Source of the DNA: Enoplosus armatus
Taxonomy: Eukaryota > Chordata > Actinopteri > Centrarchiformes > Enoplosidae
DNA: 64,000 bases
Reading direction: 5' to 3'
Assembly: GCF_043641665.1 (NCBI RefSeq)
Contig: NC_092190.1
Location: 16,279,548-16,343,547, forward strand
A program made the position numbers and the translations under genes. The notes under the pieces are model-generated. The model saw nothing but the letters and a program-made list of their open reading frames with translations. It did not search any database and was not told the origin of the DNA. Positions 25,111 through 37,844 of this stretch are shown here, piece by piece. Within the stretch, counting starts at the first letter, position 1, and each line of letters begins with the position of its first letter.

Positions 25111-25157
25111 TTCCTTCCAAGAACAAGGAATATATTATCGTTCGCTAACGATAATAT
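25111..25157. repeat. Two adjacent short perfect inverted repeats
   Basis: TTCCTT-8 nt-AAGGAA at 25111-25130 is followed after one base by ATATTATCGTT-CGCT-AACGATAATAT (25132-25157), an 11-bp perfect stem with a 4-nt loop. Confidence 0.8.
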
Positions 25158-28100
25158 TTTGGGTTTCTTTAATGTGAGAAAATGTCCCATTCAGTACTGG
25201 TACATCCAGTGTGTTGTTTCCTTGCTTGTTAAAGAAAATCTGGTTGTAGTTTTCAGCAAAATCAATGGTTTCGGCCTAGAAATGAGAAGTCTGCTTTTGC
25301 CCACCTCTGTGTGAAATCACTATAATACTATAACTGTGGGCGGTAAAGCCGCCTGCACTTATATATCACTAAATTACATATGTGCAGCCTAATAGAGCCA
25401 GGACTTAGCGAAGGGTAATTTTCTGTTGTGGTGTTGTGTTGTTCCATTTAACAATAACAAGTGAAGACTGTAACTATTCTGCATTGCCTCGTGTTATGGG
25501 TGAACTATGATGTTACTATAGGGGTAAAATATGTGGAAGAGAAATTCACATCTAAATGGAACTAAAATATAGCTTTCATGTTGAGAGAGACCAACAGGCA
25601 GATATAGGAAGCAGAGTTTCATTTAGGCTTGTATCAGAGTCAGCTCTATGAATAAAATTTTAGTATTATAGCATGTTGACAGGCGCTTGTGGGATTGCAT
25701 GCAAGAAAGGTTTTTCACTCTCAGATGAACAGTTGCAAAAAGCCCACAATGTTGTCAGTCCCCCTTGCTGTGTCATTGTCAGACTATACAGCTTGCTGCT
25801 ATCTCTGCTTTTGCCCACAGCCGGGGAAAGCTCAGTTGTTACTGGGTTTAGGCTGGCTCGGTATTTTGCAAAACCCGAACCATGCCTTGCCTCCCTGGAA
25901 AGTGTACGAAAAGAGATGGAATTGAAAGATTTCTGCAATAGAGCCGAGCCTAACCTCAATCCCTGCTGCTCAAATTGATGCACTGAACCAACACCGAGTG
26001 GAGGCGGCTAATAATCCACAGAATTAAATGAATGGGAGTCATTTCCTCTTGTGGATGTTCTTACTTGACAGTGCAATACAGATTAGTGGCACTCTCTAGT
26101 GAGATAATATGTAGAAGAGTAGGTGCATGTCTTTGCATGTGGGGTTAGGCTTACAGATATACCTATGCCTTATGAATATTCCTCAGTTTCCCTCCACCAC
26201 CACCACCACCCCACCCCCCCACCTTCCTGCACGGCAAACAGGCAGTGTGCTTCGCCTGTTCTGATTCCCTGAGGGACAGGGACTGGGGCGACCCTGGCAT
26301 TTACACACTAATGAAAACAATCATGGGAAATATGTTAATCTACCCTGCTGTGGTTGGCTGAAACAAACTGTGCTCTTTCAAAAAGGCCAGATGCTCCTGT
26401 GAGTAATCACCTATGGCAACTGAATCCATTTAACCATAACCATTATGGCTCAGTATTTGACCTGTGCATGTGATGTACTTTAAAGTTTATACACTGTGCA
26501 GCATTACAGAGACTGATGTCTGGCTTTTGTTGCCATTGAGTCACAGACCTGAGATTATCCACATAATGTCTCCAAAACAGCATTTTTAATCACCTGGGTA
26601 ACTTTTACGGGTAACAACGAAAGAGGGGAAATGTATCAGTGGTCATAAAGCTTGTGAGGACATCATTATCAAGTGGGAATGACTCTGTTCAACAGTGCAA
26701 AATGCTGAGAATGATCAGTTATACACGGTGGACTAATCCTGAGTAAACCAGAACGAATGATGAAATGAGCTGAACTCTTCGACGGAGCAGTGTATCCAGC
26801 TTGGCTGCTGGAACTGGGCTGATAATGGCTGCGAGGGAAGGAATTACTCAGAATGGCACAGACCTAATATGACTAATCACTGAAGAATACACAGCAAGGT
26901 ACAAGCACTATGTGGCAAGAAGGCACGCGACATAGATGTCATGCACATCCACATGAGAACAATAATGCTTGTGCACTTGTACAGCCTGTAGAAAATGATA
27001 AAAATAATCCCCTCAGGAAAAATAAGATGAGTGAAAACGTAACACAATTGACAATTAAAATGTTATAGTGCAGATATATATGGTTTGTTATATATACAAT
27101 ACAATTAACAAGCACTGTAAAGTATGGAAGCAGCTAATGAAACAAGCAATTAATAAAAGGCAATAAAGGCCAAGTGAGCAATACAACGCTAGAAAAAAAT
27201 GTCTGGTCTTTATTTTCCATTTTTACATGTAAACATATGTTAAAATGTTTCACGTTATCATAATACAATACAATAAGATTATAATATACTATAAGAAATC
27301 AAGAAAACAAATGAGTGAATCTGTACTCATGCATGGAGGGATGATGATCTGTAGACTTCTTCTTGAAATCTTCTTGGCATCCACTGTCAACTCATATCTG
27401 CTCTCATTACACGGTGCACACAATTAGCTGTCTATTATATTTGAGCATGATGTCAAGATCCTTTGCTTGTACAGTATGTCTGCATGATTACAAGCTTGGC
27501 CGGCTGTACGATGGCTCAGTACAATTCTGTGAGAGGTCGTTTTTAAAGACAAAAGCAAAGTTGTTGCACCCAATCACAATAAAATAAGCCTTTAATAGTG
27601 CTCTGTTATCTGGGGAGACGTTTTTACAAGCAGTGCATTGGATTACACAGAGACTTCCTGTTACTGGTCCCAGCCAAGAAAAAGTGCAGCACATAACACC
27701 CCGTGCAAAACAACAACACTTTGGTTTTTGTACAGATTAGACAAACAAGATATAATGTGTTAATTAGTGAGATTTACAGGTGCTGGGGTTGTGGTGGGTT
27801 GTTTTACCTTTGGAGAGAGCTATGGACGCTGAGAGTGATATTGATCTCCCAGCAAGAAAGCGAATAAGCGTATCTCCCAAAATGTCACACTATTCCCTTT
27901 GAATATGGTTGTAGATAGATTAACACAAGAACATTTTGAAGGTGTGGCTTCAGTGAGACGCACATAGGTATTTGTAATGAAAAATCTAATTTTGATTGAT
28001 AGACTGATAGGGTTAGAGTGAAGAATAAAAAGACAAAAACTTGACTTATTTGTTTGTACTGAGAGACTTCATACAGGATCTATTACTGATAAGCACAGGA

Positions 28101-28430
28101 ACATAATAGTTAATTTTCTGTTCATTTATTATGGAATCGTCTGTGCTATGTGTGGGAAGATAATAACGGCATAAATAAAGTGAAACCTGTGATGAACTCT
28201 TACTGTTTGTAATTGTTTTAATTATGTTGGTGGAAATCACCTGGATCCACTTCAAAGAGTCCTCTGAGCCCTTTTTTGGCAACCACACACACTGCAGAGT
28301 TGACATTTACACCTACTACAGTTAATTGATAGCCAATTTAAAAATAAACATGTAAATTATGGCACACGACATTTCAACTGCCAGGATAAGAATCAATGCG
28401 GTGAAAAATCACTTTAATAAAGAGAAACAG

Positions 28431-28631
28431 TTGAGCGGGTGTGTGTGTGTGTGTGTTCCTCAGTTTGGCTAGGAGGACCAAATGACGTCAAAACCAGGAC
28501 GTGGATGTATTTCTGTCCCTGGTCCTTTTTTTTTTTTTTTTTTGGGAGGGGGCATGTGGGTGGGTGACATGTTGCCAGGAGGACAAGTGACAACCTTGTG
28601 CCTGAAATATGTCTGCCAGTGTGTGTCCGTG

Positions 28632-28668
<37 letters not shown>

Positions 28669-28802
28669 ATGTATGTGTGAGACAGACTGTATTTAGTCAT
28701 GCTAAGGGGCAGGACAAAGATACAAAAAACAGAAGCAACAGTAAGTGACAGAGAGGAGGAAGGGCAAAAATGGAGGCATTAGTCATTATCAAGTGGAGAA
28801 GT

Positions 28803-28836
<34 letters not shown>

Positions 28837-28929
28837 ACCTAGCAGAGCTTCATCACCTCTCCAAAGGTCTCCACTAACATACATTCTCTGTTTCTCTGTA
28901 TTTGTAGCTCATGAAAATCTATGACCACC

Positions 28930-28990
<61 letters not shown>
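28431..28990. repeat. Dense simple-repeat cluster
   Basis: (GT)n 28439-28456, T18 28526-28543, (GT)n 28634-28665, (CA)n 28806-28835 and (TG)n 28932-28988. The open frames here translate the repeats and are not genes. Confidence 0.93.
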
Positions 28991-31900
28991 CCTACAGGGC
29001 AGACATCTTTGTCCTCAATTCAATACTGCTGTCACCGGCCCATGAATTATGGAAGTGTTTGGAACTGACAATGCACGGCTTACAGCCAAGAGACACTTTT
29101 ATTGAGTTGTGAGATGTGATGGGTGTGTGCGTATGTGTATTTGTGTGTGTGTGTGTTTTGATCCCTTAACCATCACCTCTCTCTCTCTCTACTCGTTCCC
29201 ACTTTTCCTCCTCGTCTCTCTGTTGAGGCAACGCTGCCATCACAACCTCTCCTTCCTTCTCCTAACATACAGCTGTGCCACAACAAAACAAAGAGCGGTT
29301 TGAATGAGGTTTCCTCAGTGACAGCGAGCAGGCGCAGTCGTCCTGGTGACGTTGTCTCTATCCCAGCACAGTTTATTCTCCTCTAAACTGATGGCAAACT
29401 GGTTTTCATACTTTGTGTATTTTTCCTCAGCCATGTAGAGCTATACAGTGCATTTCTGGGTCCTGTTGCTTGTTCATGACCACGTGACTGAAACATAAGG
29501 GATGTTGTTTTTTTTCTACAGCAAAACGGTGCCACTTCAGGTTACTATAGCAACCCAGGTGGATGAAATTCACGGAAGAAACCCTGACACACCGATTGAC
29601 AAACAAATTACATTTCTCTACCATTAAGAAGAAAATAGACATTTTTACATGTTCATCATATGAAAAGGTTGATCTAACCAATCTTACATTTAGGCCGGAC
29701 ATGTTGGTGACATTCAAGGCATTCATTCACGCACAAAACATATATTGTCATTAATTGGGAATTGAGCCAGAGGTGATCAATTCATGGTCATTTTAACATC
29801 AGACATGTATAATTAATGTTTCTAAAGCCAAACCAAGTGCTGTAAACTTCTATTAATAAATATGTAGGTACAATATTATTTGATCAAGTGGTTAGTAAAA
29901 CACAATATACACTGTATATTTTATTCATAAAGAAAAAGTTTTTAGAGCATAGGATGCAAGAATAGTTTTACCAATTCCAATAGACATTTTAACATTTTAA
30001 ATAGGGTTTTGTTACTCACTGTTAAAGAAAATACGATATACGTTTAAAATGCACACAAATAAAATTAAAAAAATTATATAAATATATAAATATATAAATA
30101 AAAAAACTAAAGTGGAAGACGCCTCATCCCTGTGGTGCATTTCAGTGACTCTTCTGATCACACTGAGATTTTCTGGGAGATTCCTGTTTAAAAACGCTGA
30201 GATGTGAAGCTCGACTCTGACTGCGGTTCTAAAAAGGAAAGCAGGGTCTTAACTTTCAGTTTCCTGTGAAAACTTTGGAATGAAAACATAACCACATCAC
30301 TAAAAGAGCCAGGAGCTCTAATAAGCACCACACATACATATACACACACACACACACACAGAGAGAGAGTCTCTGGGCACAAACTGAGTGTGTTCCCTGA
30401 AATGCCCTGAAGTTGTTATCTTAAAGTGGCATCCTGGAGCTTGAGGGTGGAGGGTGCGTGACTTGTGGAGCAGATTTAGAGTGTCCCCAAAGAGTGTAGT
30501 ACACAGAACACACACACACACGTGAACATAGACACACAGGTGAACACACACACATGATTTCCCCATATGTCAATTCATACTTACGTTGGTGCAGACGTGT
30601 GCATCAAAACAGCTGTAAGTCATAATTTTTACTTACAGGGCCATAATTAAGAGATACTCCGGAGAGTTCTTGTTTTCTTCATTCCTAACCTTTCATCTGT
30701 CTCCTGGAGGGGAATGTGCTTCCATATAAATGTGTGGGAATCAAATCACAAACACACATGTGTAATCGATATGTATAATGCAGCTTTTTCATTATTATAT
30801 TAATCACAATCGATAGGAAGTATGGGTGCTTGCTGAAATTAAACCAGGGACATTGTGGTTACATGACATGCTTCATAACCCACTTGGCAACAGGGACACC
30901 TCCTGTCTATGCAATATTTTAGGATTCTGTGTTTTTCTTGATTTGAGTCACATGTCCAGCGTAGGGAGAGTAGAAGAGCCCGTCCTCAGCTCACCTATCT
31001 ATCCTCTTCTCCATCACAGTTCCCTATTTTTATAGCTCTGACTTTCTAGAACCATCCATAAAACCCACTCAGGTTGAACCTGAGGCTGGCGCAATAATAG
31101 CCTCATGAGATGGAGCAGTAAATGGAACTGAAAAGCAGAGAGGAGAAATGTATGCACCTTTCTCTGCTGAAGTGGAAAACATTGACCCGAGTCTAAATCA
31201 TTGACGAAAAGCGAGGGAAGCGTACTTGAAAAGATACTCTCACAGAATTACAGCTGATTTTCCACAGCAGTGGGGGGAAAAAAAATCAGTGAAGTTTGTT
31301 TAAATGTAACCAAATTGTTGTTTTGCATCCTGATTGAAAAGCAGTTCCCACTGAATAGTTTTAAACGACACACCTGCTGTTATTCTTCACACGGCTTTTA
31401 ATAGGGTTTTTTATTTTGATGTCCTGAGCTGCTTTTCTTTTTTAAATCAAGAGAACAATTTTGTTCCCTATGAATAATCAGAAAAGTCAAACAGCTTTGA
31501 TTTCCAGTGGTTCCTTTTACTGAAAAACACAAAGCTTTGGGATACTTTCATCCACAGAAAGTTAACTTTACCTTTTTCATCAAAGACGTAGAAAAACTTA
31601 AAAACCTCGCTCTTATCTAATCTGGTTTTATGGATGGAGGATTAGTAAATACATGGAAAGTTAAATCAGGTTATAGGGATGATTGCAGATCTGGATTAAT
31701 TCAGATTCAACCTCAAATTTAAAGACAAGTAGCAACTTCATTTTTCCTGTACGTTTGCTGTTTTAACTGAAATAGCGTTTTCTCCTAGAGAAAAGATATA
31801 TTTCTCGAAAGTACTGACACCAAGTGGTACACGATACTAGTTAACCACCATGACATTAGTCATGCTGCACCATGTAACTGGGTACTATGACTGTCTCTGC

Positions 31901-33540
31901 ACAGGTCAACCTGTCTTCAGCCTCAGCACTTCATTTCCCTTCATTAGGCCGACTCTCTGTAAAGCTGTCCACAAGGATTTGACATCAATTCTAATTTGTT
32001 GCACTTTGAAGTCTGATAATTCACAATTACTGCGAGAAAAAAGAAAGAAGAGACGAGGATAGAGAGGGCAGTGAGACTGAGAGGGTGTATTGAAAAGAGA
32101 CGGAGAAGTGAACAGCGGCGGCACCGTCTCCTGAATGCAGAACAGGGTTCAGACAATATTGGTGTCTGATTATGATCTTTTTTCAGCTAAAGAGTCAGAC
32201 AACTGATATTTTGTGCAATTATCTTTTGGCAGGCCCATTTTCATGCTAAATAAATGACAGTTAGTATTAATGCAAGTTTCTCACTGACAACGAGCGTAGT
32301 GTTTATCGATTCAATAACGTTTCCAAGCAGACTGCGTCACAGCAGAGGTGGAGAACAATGAGTTGTAATAAAAGGCTGATATCTGCATTTTGAATACATC
32401 TTGTGCACGGAGGAGGATAGGGGCAAAATGAAAGATGGGCCCGGGCCTTTGTGAAGAAGATTTATTGAGTCACATCCACCATTACAAAGAACACGGTACA
32501 AAGACAGCTTTACTAGGCTGTTAAGAACAGTAAGAGGCGAGGGGTTCAGACACGGGGCTCAGGATTGAGTGATGAGAACAGATATGTAAGGAAACTCATC
32601 TTCTTAGCAATGAGACCGGAAGCTCACACTGAACACCGTCTACTAGAGGTTGACCTCTGCAGTGTAGGCTCATCATTTACAGCAGAATCACACTGGACTG
32701 AGCTTAGTCTCTTACTTGATTGCCTTGATTCAGAACTTACCACCCCGGTTTAGCTTAAACATGCCTGACATGAGAGTGAAAGAACAAGGGATATGAAAAG
32801 GTTTTTAGTGGAGGACGTCACATCACATCACATGTTTGTATTTGACTAAAATTTTTGGCGGTTTACAAAATATGTGTTTAACCACACTTTCTCAGTTGGC
32901 ACATTAAGTCAGGGCTAAGACACAAGTAAACGTGGCCAGAAAAGTTAGATTAAAGGGATATAAACATTATAAGGCTCCCACTCTTTTCTGCTATAATGTA
33001 ATGTATTATGTCGGTATGCATCATATCAAAGCTGTCTGTGCCGTATTTAGTTTTTAGTATAAACAATAACACCATCCAGCCAACAGATGAGTTCTCATTA
33101 GGCGCTACATAACTGCTACGGCCATTCTGACACTTAAGACAGAAGTCTGGCTCCAAAACAATAGGCTAGAAGTGTTATCTTGAGTAGTTGTTTGGCACGT
33201 TATCCTATTTCTGTTATGATACCACAACTAACACCATGCTGACTGAGTAGCTCTTCGTCTATTAACCTTGGGGTCCTTTGCAAACAGATGTTTTGAGGCC
33301 GAGCATTGTTCATACCAAAGAACTTTATTTTTGTTCCTCAAATGTTTCCAAAGATAACAAATATGCAAATTTATAGGAAATGTATTTAAAATGATGCACA
33401 ATAATCCAGAATATACAATACCCAGAATTGAGCAGCCATAAAAATGGGCCTTGGTTTGAATATTTTATAGGTCATAGAGATTCAGTGAAAAAGAAGATGC
33501 ACAGGTATACATGTCATACAGTTTTTTTTGACTGTTTTTT
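28991..33540. other. Gene-free stretch downstream of asmt
   Basis: No exon was recognised. It has short CA/TG and (GA)n patches around 29140, 30340 and 30510, and a tandem A/T-rich patch ATATAAATATATAAATA at 30076-30100. The nearest gene is the asmt 3' end. Confidence 0.5.
29541..29554 (+). promoter_or_regulatory. X-box-like palindrome (RFX-type site)
   Basis: GTTACTATAGCAAC is a nearly perfect two-half-site X-box (GTTRCY-N2-RGYAAC), the binding site of RFX factors that drive ciliary genes. No promoter or gene start was recognised beside it, so its use is unknown. Confidence 0.35.
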
Positions 33541-33546
33541 TTTATT
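33541..33546 (-). terminator. Probable asmt polyadenylation signal AATAAA
   Basis: On the minus strand an AATAAA hexamer lies about 70 nt after the asmt stop codon, inside an A/T-rich 3' flank. No competing canonical hexamer lies closer to the stop. A very short 3' UTR is inferred. Confidence 0.55.
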
Positions 33547-33615
33547 GTATTTGAAGAAACATGAAATTTAAAAAGGAATCCAAAAATAGTACTCGAGTAC
33601 CCTTCTCCATCGTTC

Positions 33616-33833
33616 TCATGTCTCTTTCAGTCCCAGAACAGCATCGTAGATCTTCCCAGTGAGCCGGTGCTGGATGTTGGTGAAGCCGGCGGCAGCCAGC
33701 ACGGCAGCGTACTGAGCGGCTGTCCTCTCCCTGCCCTCCGTCTGTACCAGCATGTTCAGGGAGTAGAGCTGCACTGTCAGCGGGCCAGAGCCATCCTCAT
33801 GGAGCAACGCCTCCACCAGCAACACAGCGCCTC
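33616..33833 (-). CDS. asmt: asmt terminal coding exon 8
   Basis: 218 nt including the stop codon. It encodes GGAVLLVEALLHEDGSGPLT, then VQLYSLNMLVQTEGRERT and TGKIYDAVLGLKET. The acceptor is CTGCAG|GA, after a T/C-rich (TTTG)n tract further upstream. Confidence 0.93.
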
Positions 33834-36324
33834 CTGCAGGACGGACAGAAAGGTCAGCTTTGTTTGTTTGTTTGTTTGTTCCTTTCTCTTTGTCTTTTTA
33901 TTGTTTTATCCTCTTTCTTTGTTTCTTTATCTCCTCCTCTGACTGATTCGATGAAGTGATACTGACAAAGCTTAGCTAGCTAGAAATAGCTTTGCTAACA
34001 TAAGTGCAGCAAGCCCGTTTATCATTTCATAATCAGCATATTAATTGAATGCTGATTAACATATCAAAACATGGTGTACTTCAATTTAACAGGACAAGCC
34101 AGTAAATGTTCATAATTTTGGACTGTGTGAATTAGCAAGCAAAACTCACTTTGATGATTACAGAATATGCACAGTATGATATTTTATCATTCATTTTGTG
34201 CAATGCAATCATTGTAATCTTCATGTTTAATGACTTTACTGTTTGGCAGAATTAAGTTTCCTACAGACTTTTTTCAAAGCAGACATCTTGACTTGTTAAA
34301 CACAGGTGTATCTTATACCATTGTTAATTGATGCATTGCATTGCAATAATTGCTGCAACAGGGACATCATTAATGTTATTAGTAACACCTTTGCTTTTCC
34401 TGCTACAACAAGTCAAAATGTCTGCTGTTGAAAATGTCTGCTGTGTGGCTCCGCTGAGAAACTACTTCATACTATGACTTGGGTTGTATTCTCTGTCCAG
34501 TAAAACTAGGCTTCCCTACTTTATCTTTTTGTTTGTTTTTCTTCCTCTTCTCTACACACACACAGATACACAGACGAAAACACATGAGAGGGTTTTCTGC
34601 CTCCTGATAGCGCCTGCTGCTTTTGTGTGTGGGTGTGTGTGCGCGTCTGTCTTTGATCAAAGTCAGAAGGACAGATTTTTCTGGGATCAGCTGCATTGTT
34701 GGATACAATCTGCCGTCTCATTTCAAGCAGGGGACAAAAAAAAATCCCTTTCACACTCAACACACACACACACAGAAACACACAGACCTGGTTTGCAGGC
34801 TTTGTAGACTCTACTGAGTAGCTCTACGCAGCATTCGTCGGTCCAGTCGTGGAGGATTCTGGCGAGGATGTAGAGGTCAGCCTCTGGCAGGGGGTCTTTG
34901 AAGAAGTCCCCTAAACACACACACAACACACACATCCATCTGCGCAGTTCAGATGCATTCTAAGACACTGCTATATTTGATTGAATTATTTCATGTAATT
35001 ATTAATTATTATGACAAGCCTTCCAGTAATAAGACAATGATTCTATTAGTGGTGTACATACTCAGACATGACTAAAGGGGAGACATCTGTTGTAATCAAA
35101 TTTTGTCAAAAGTGCATGACCTAACAATTTCCAGCTGCTGTCTAACATTCAGTGGTGTACTAGTTATAGGGGAAATGACGTGTTTGTATTGTAGCTAAGA
35201 CGTGACTGTGGTAGACAGATTGGATATCGTCTGGCTGCACCAGGAGCCCAAAACATTGGCCGTTCCGAGATTTTCCATGTTGCAGCTCCCGTTGTGTTCA
35301 ACACCATCATGGCTATGAGAACAGCAGGAGAGGCAGGAATTGATTTTGGCTCCCGGGTTTTCAAGATTACAGGCTGCTGTGAACTTTTGTTTCCCACATT
35401 AGCTGCTGCGTCGACACAACACAGCGCTGAGGTATAAATTGACAGTTTTGTACAAAATATTTTCAGTCCAGCTGCAGCGGCTCAGCGGGAGAAACACAGG
35501 TGACAGCATCAGCAGTGTAAAGTTCTGGGGGGGGTTTTTCAGATCACAGCTGTTCTTGAAAATATCTTCGAAAGATGTTTTCTGTCATTTCTTCATGCCG
35601 TTTGAAGGAAACGAGGATTCAAATGTCACATGTCCTCACATCTGCACTTATTCCTCTTAAAGCAGGCATCACGATGTGGGAAATGATGTTAAGATATAAA
35701 TCCAACACTTTTATAAAAGAGGTCCTTTACCTGTTGCTGAACTTTTGCTATTGTGTTGGAAATATTGTGTAATGCATTACCACTATGTCTTCATACAGCA
35801 TGATGGTCCCCATTTACACCTGGTATTAACATGTAATATGTGTCTTATCTTCATATGTTTTTTTAGCAAATGTTACACAAACAGGTGCAAACAAATGGTC
35901 AGAAGAATGGTTATTAATACCAGGTTTAAATGCAAAGGCTCACGTATCAAGATAGACTGCATGTTAGTACCAGGTCTAAATGGGGTTATGGATAATATTA
36001 TCTGAAAAAGAAGCACAGCAACATGTTGGATAAAAATCAATTATTAGAAGATTCAGTTTATTTACTTAGTGTTTTGACACAGTTCCATTTTTACAAAGCT
36101 CATTCAAAACTTTTTCCTGGGAAGATTTATATTTTTGTATATGACGCCATAACCTAAATCCTAAAATTTTGGTGGTGGTGTGAAGACTTGGTTTAAGGGT
36201 AAGGCAAGGTTAGGTCTAGGTTGAGCTTATGTTAAGGACACTTAGTGGTTATGGTTAGGGTTAGGTAAGTCTCAAGGGAATGAATATAAGTCAATATAAT
36301 GTCCCCGAAAGTGATTGAAACACG

Positions 36325-36386
<62 letters not shown>

Positions 36387-36726
36387 GTACTGCACTTGAA
36401 CTGGCTGTATATGATTATAAGTGTCAAGTAATTTCACCCAGTCGTGATGACGTTACTTACCTTCGCGGAAGCTTATCCTCTGGTTTGCCTCTGTGACAAA
36501 GTGTTCCCTCGACGTACGCACCACCTTGGGGAGGTCAAAGATCGTCACAGTGCATTCTGGGTAGGCTGACGTGCACTGCTTGGCTAATGCTCCACTGCAG
36601 CCTGGAGAGAGAGAGAGAAAGAAAGAGAGAGAGAGAGAGAGAGAGAATTACATTTAGTTACAGCACGATGAATACACACAACCTTCATTAACAAGGTAGC
36701 GCATCACTCACACACACAAACACACA

Positions 36727-36778
<52 letters not shown>

Positions 36779-37381
36779 CACATGAGTGGAACAGATGCTT
36801 TCAGGTATGTACCCATTATTTATATGCATGATTTGTATTCAGTTGTATGTGGCAGCTTTGGGAATATGGTTCATCTAACATTCATGCCAATAAAGCAAAC
36901 TGAATTGAACTGAATTTAGAGTGACTGATGCTTTATACAGAAACAGGGCAGAACCAGCTGTCCAGGAATCCTACTAAGTAATGTAATCTAAGGAACAGCA
37001 AACACATGCACACCCTGCATTTGTATTTTCACCTTTACATCTTGAAAATCCTTGTTTTTAACCATGATGATTGGTTGGTCATTTCACCACTTTGGTCCAG
37101 ACTGAAATATCTCGACAACTATTGGAGGGATTGCCATGAAATTTGGTTTTGGTTTGATTGCAGCTAAATTTGGCACAGACATTCATGGTCCCCAGAGGAT
37201 GAATTCTAGTTGCTGGCATTATCAGTGTGCACATTAGCATTTAGTTCAGCCTCACAGAGCTGCTTACTGTCTTCATAGAGAGAGCTGTAACTCGTTGTAG
37301 GGCAGAGGTCAGACCTGATGATTTGAGTGGAAAATAAGGAAATTAAATGAGCATATGAACACACACACACACACACACACA

Positions 37382-37438
<57 letters not shown>

Positions 37439-37808
37439 ACGGAAACAAGGATTTAACGTGAAAATATGAATATTTCAACTTGATGCTTTGAGAGCGTTAT
37501 TATCAGCGTTCATGCTTCATAAAGCAATCTGAATTTAAAACAGAGAGAGTGAGAGTGAAAGTGTGTGAGACAGATGGAGAGAGAAAGAGGTAGATGAAGA
37601 ATGCATGAATGGGACAGAGTGATGGAAAGGCAGTGAGGTGGAATACAGGATCAAAGGATGTCACTTTGACAAACCTACAAAGCCAACCAGACCTAGGTGT
37701 GTGCGTGTGTGTTTGTGTACAGGGAAAACTGTAGAGCCCGGTTGTACCTTCCTCCTAACATGACCTACTGCTGCTGTATCAGTCTGTATTCTTACAAGGC
37801 TTTTTCAC

Positions 37809-37844
<36 letters not shown>

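Larger units (their letters stand above)
20400..28430. other. Gene-free stretch
   Basis: Apart from the LINE tail at 22000-22160 no element or exon was identified. There is a pyrimidine-rich block at 24240-24520, adjacent perfect hairpins at 25111-25157 and a (CAC)n/C-rich patch at 26190-26222. The 25673-25980 block is open in several frames without homology I recognise. 26280-26620 is repeat-free and could be conserved non-coding sequence. Confidence 0.45.

Noticed and set aside
25666..25983. Overlapping open frames of about 100 codons on both strands
   Set aside because: Open in three frames without family resemblance or splice context; probably chance or an old repeat.
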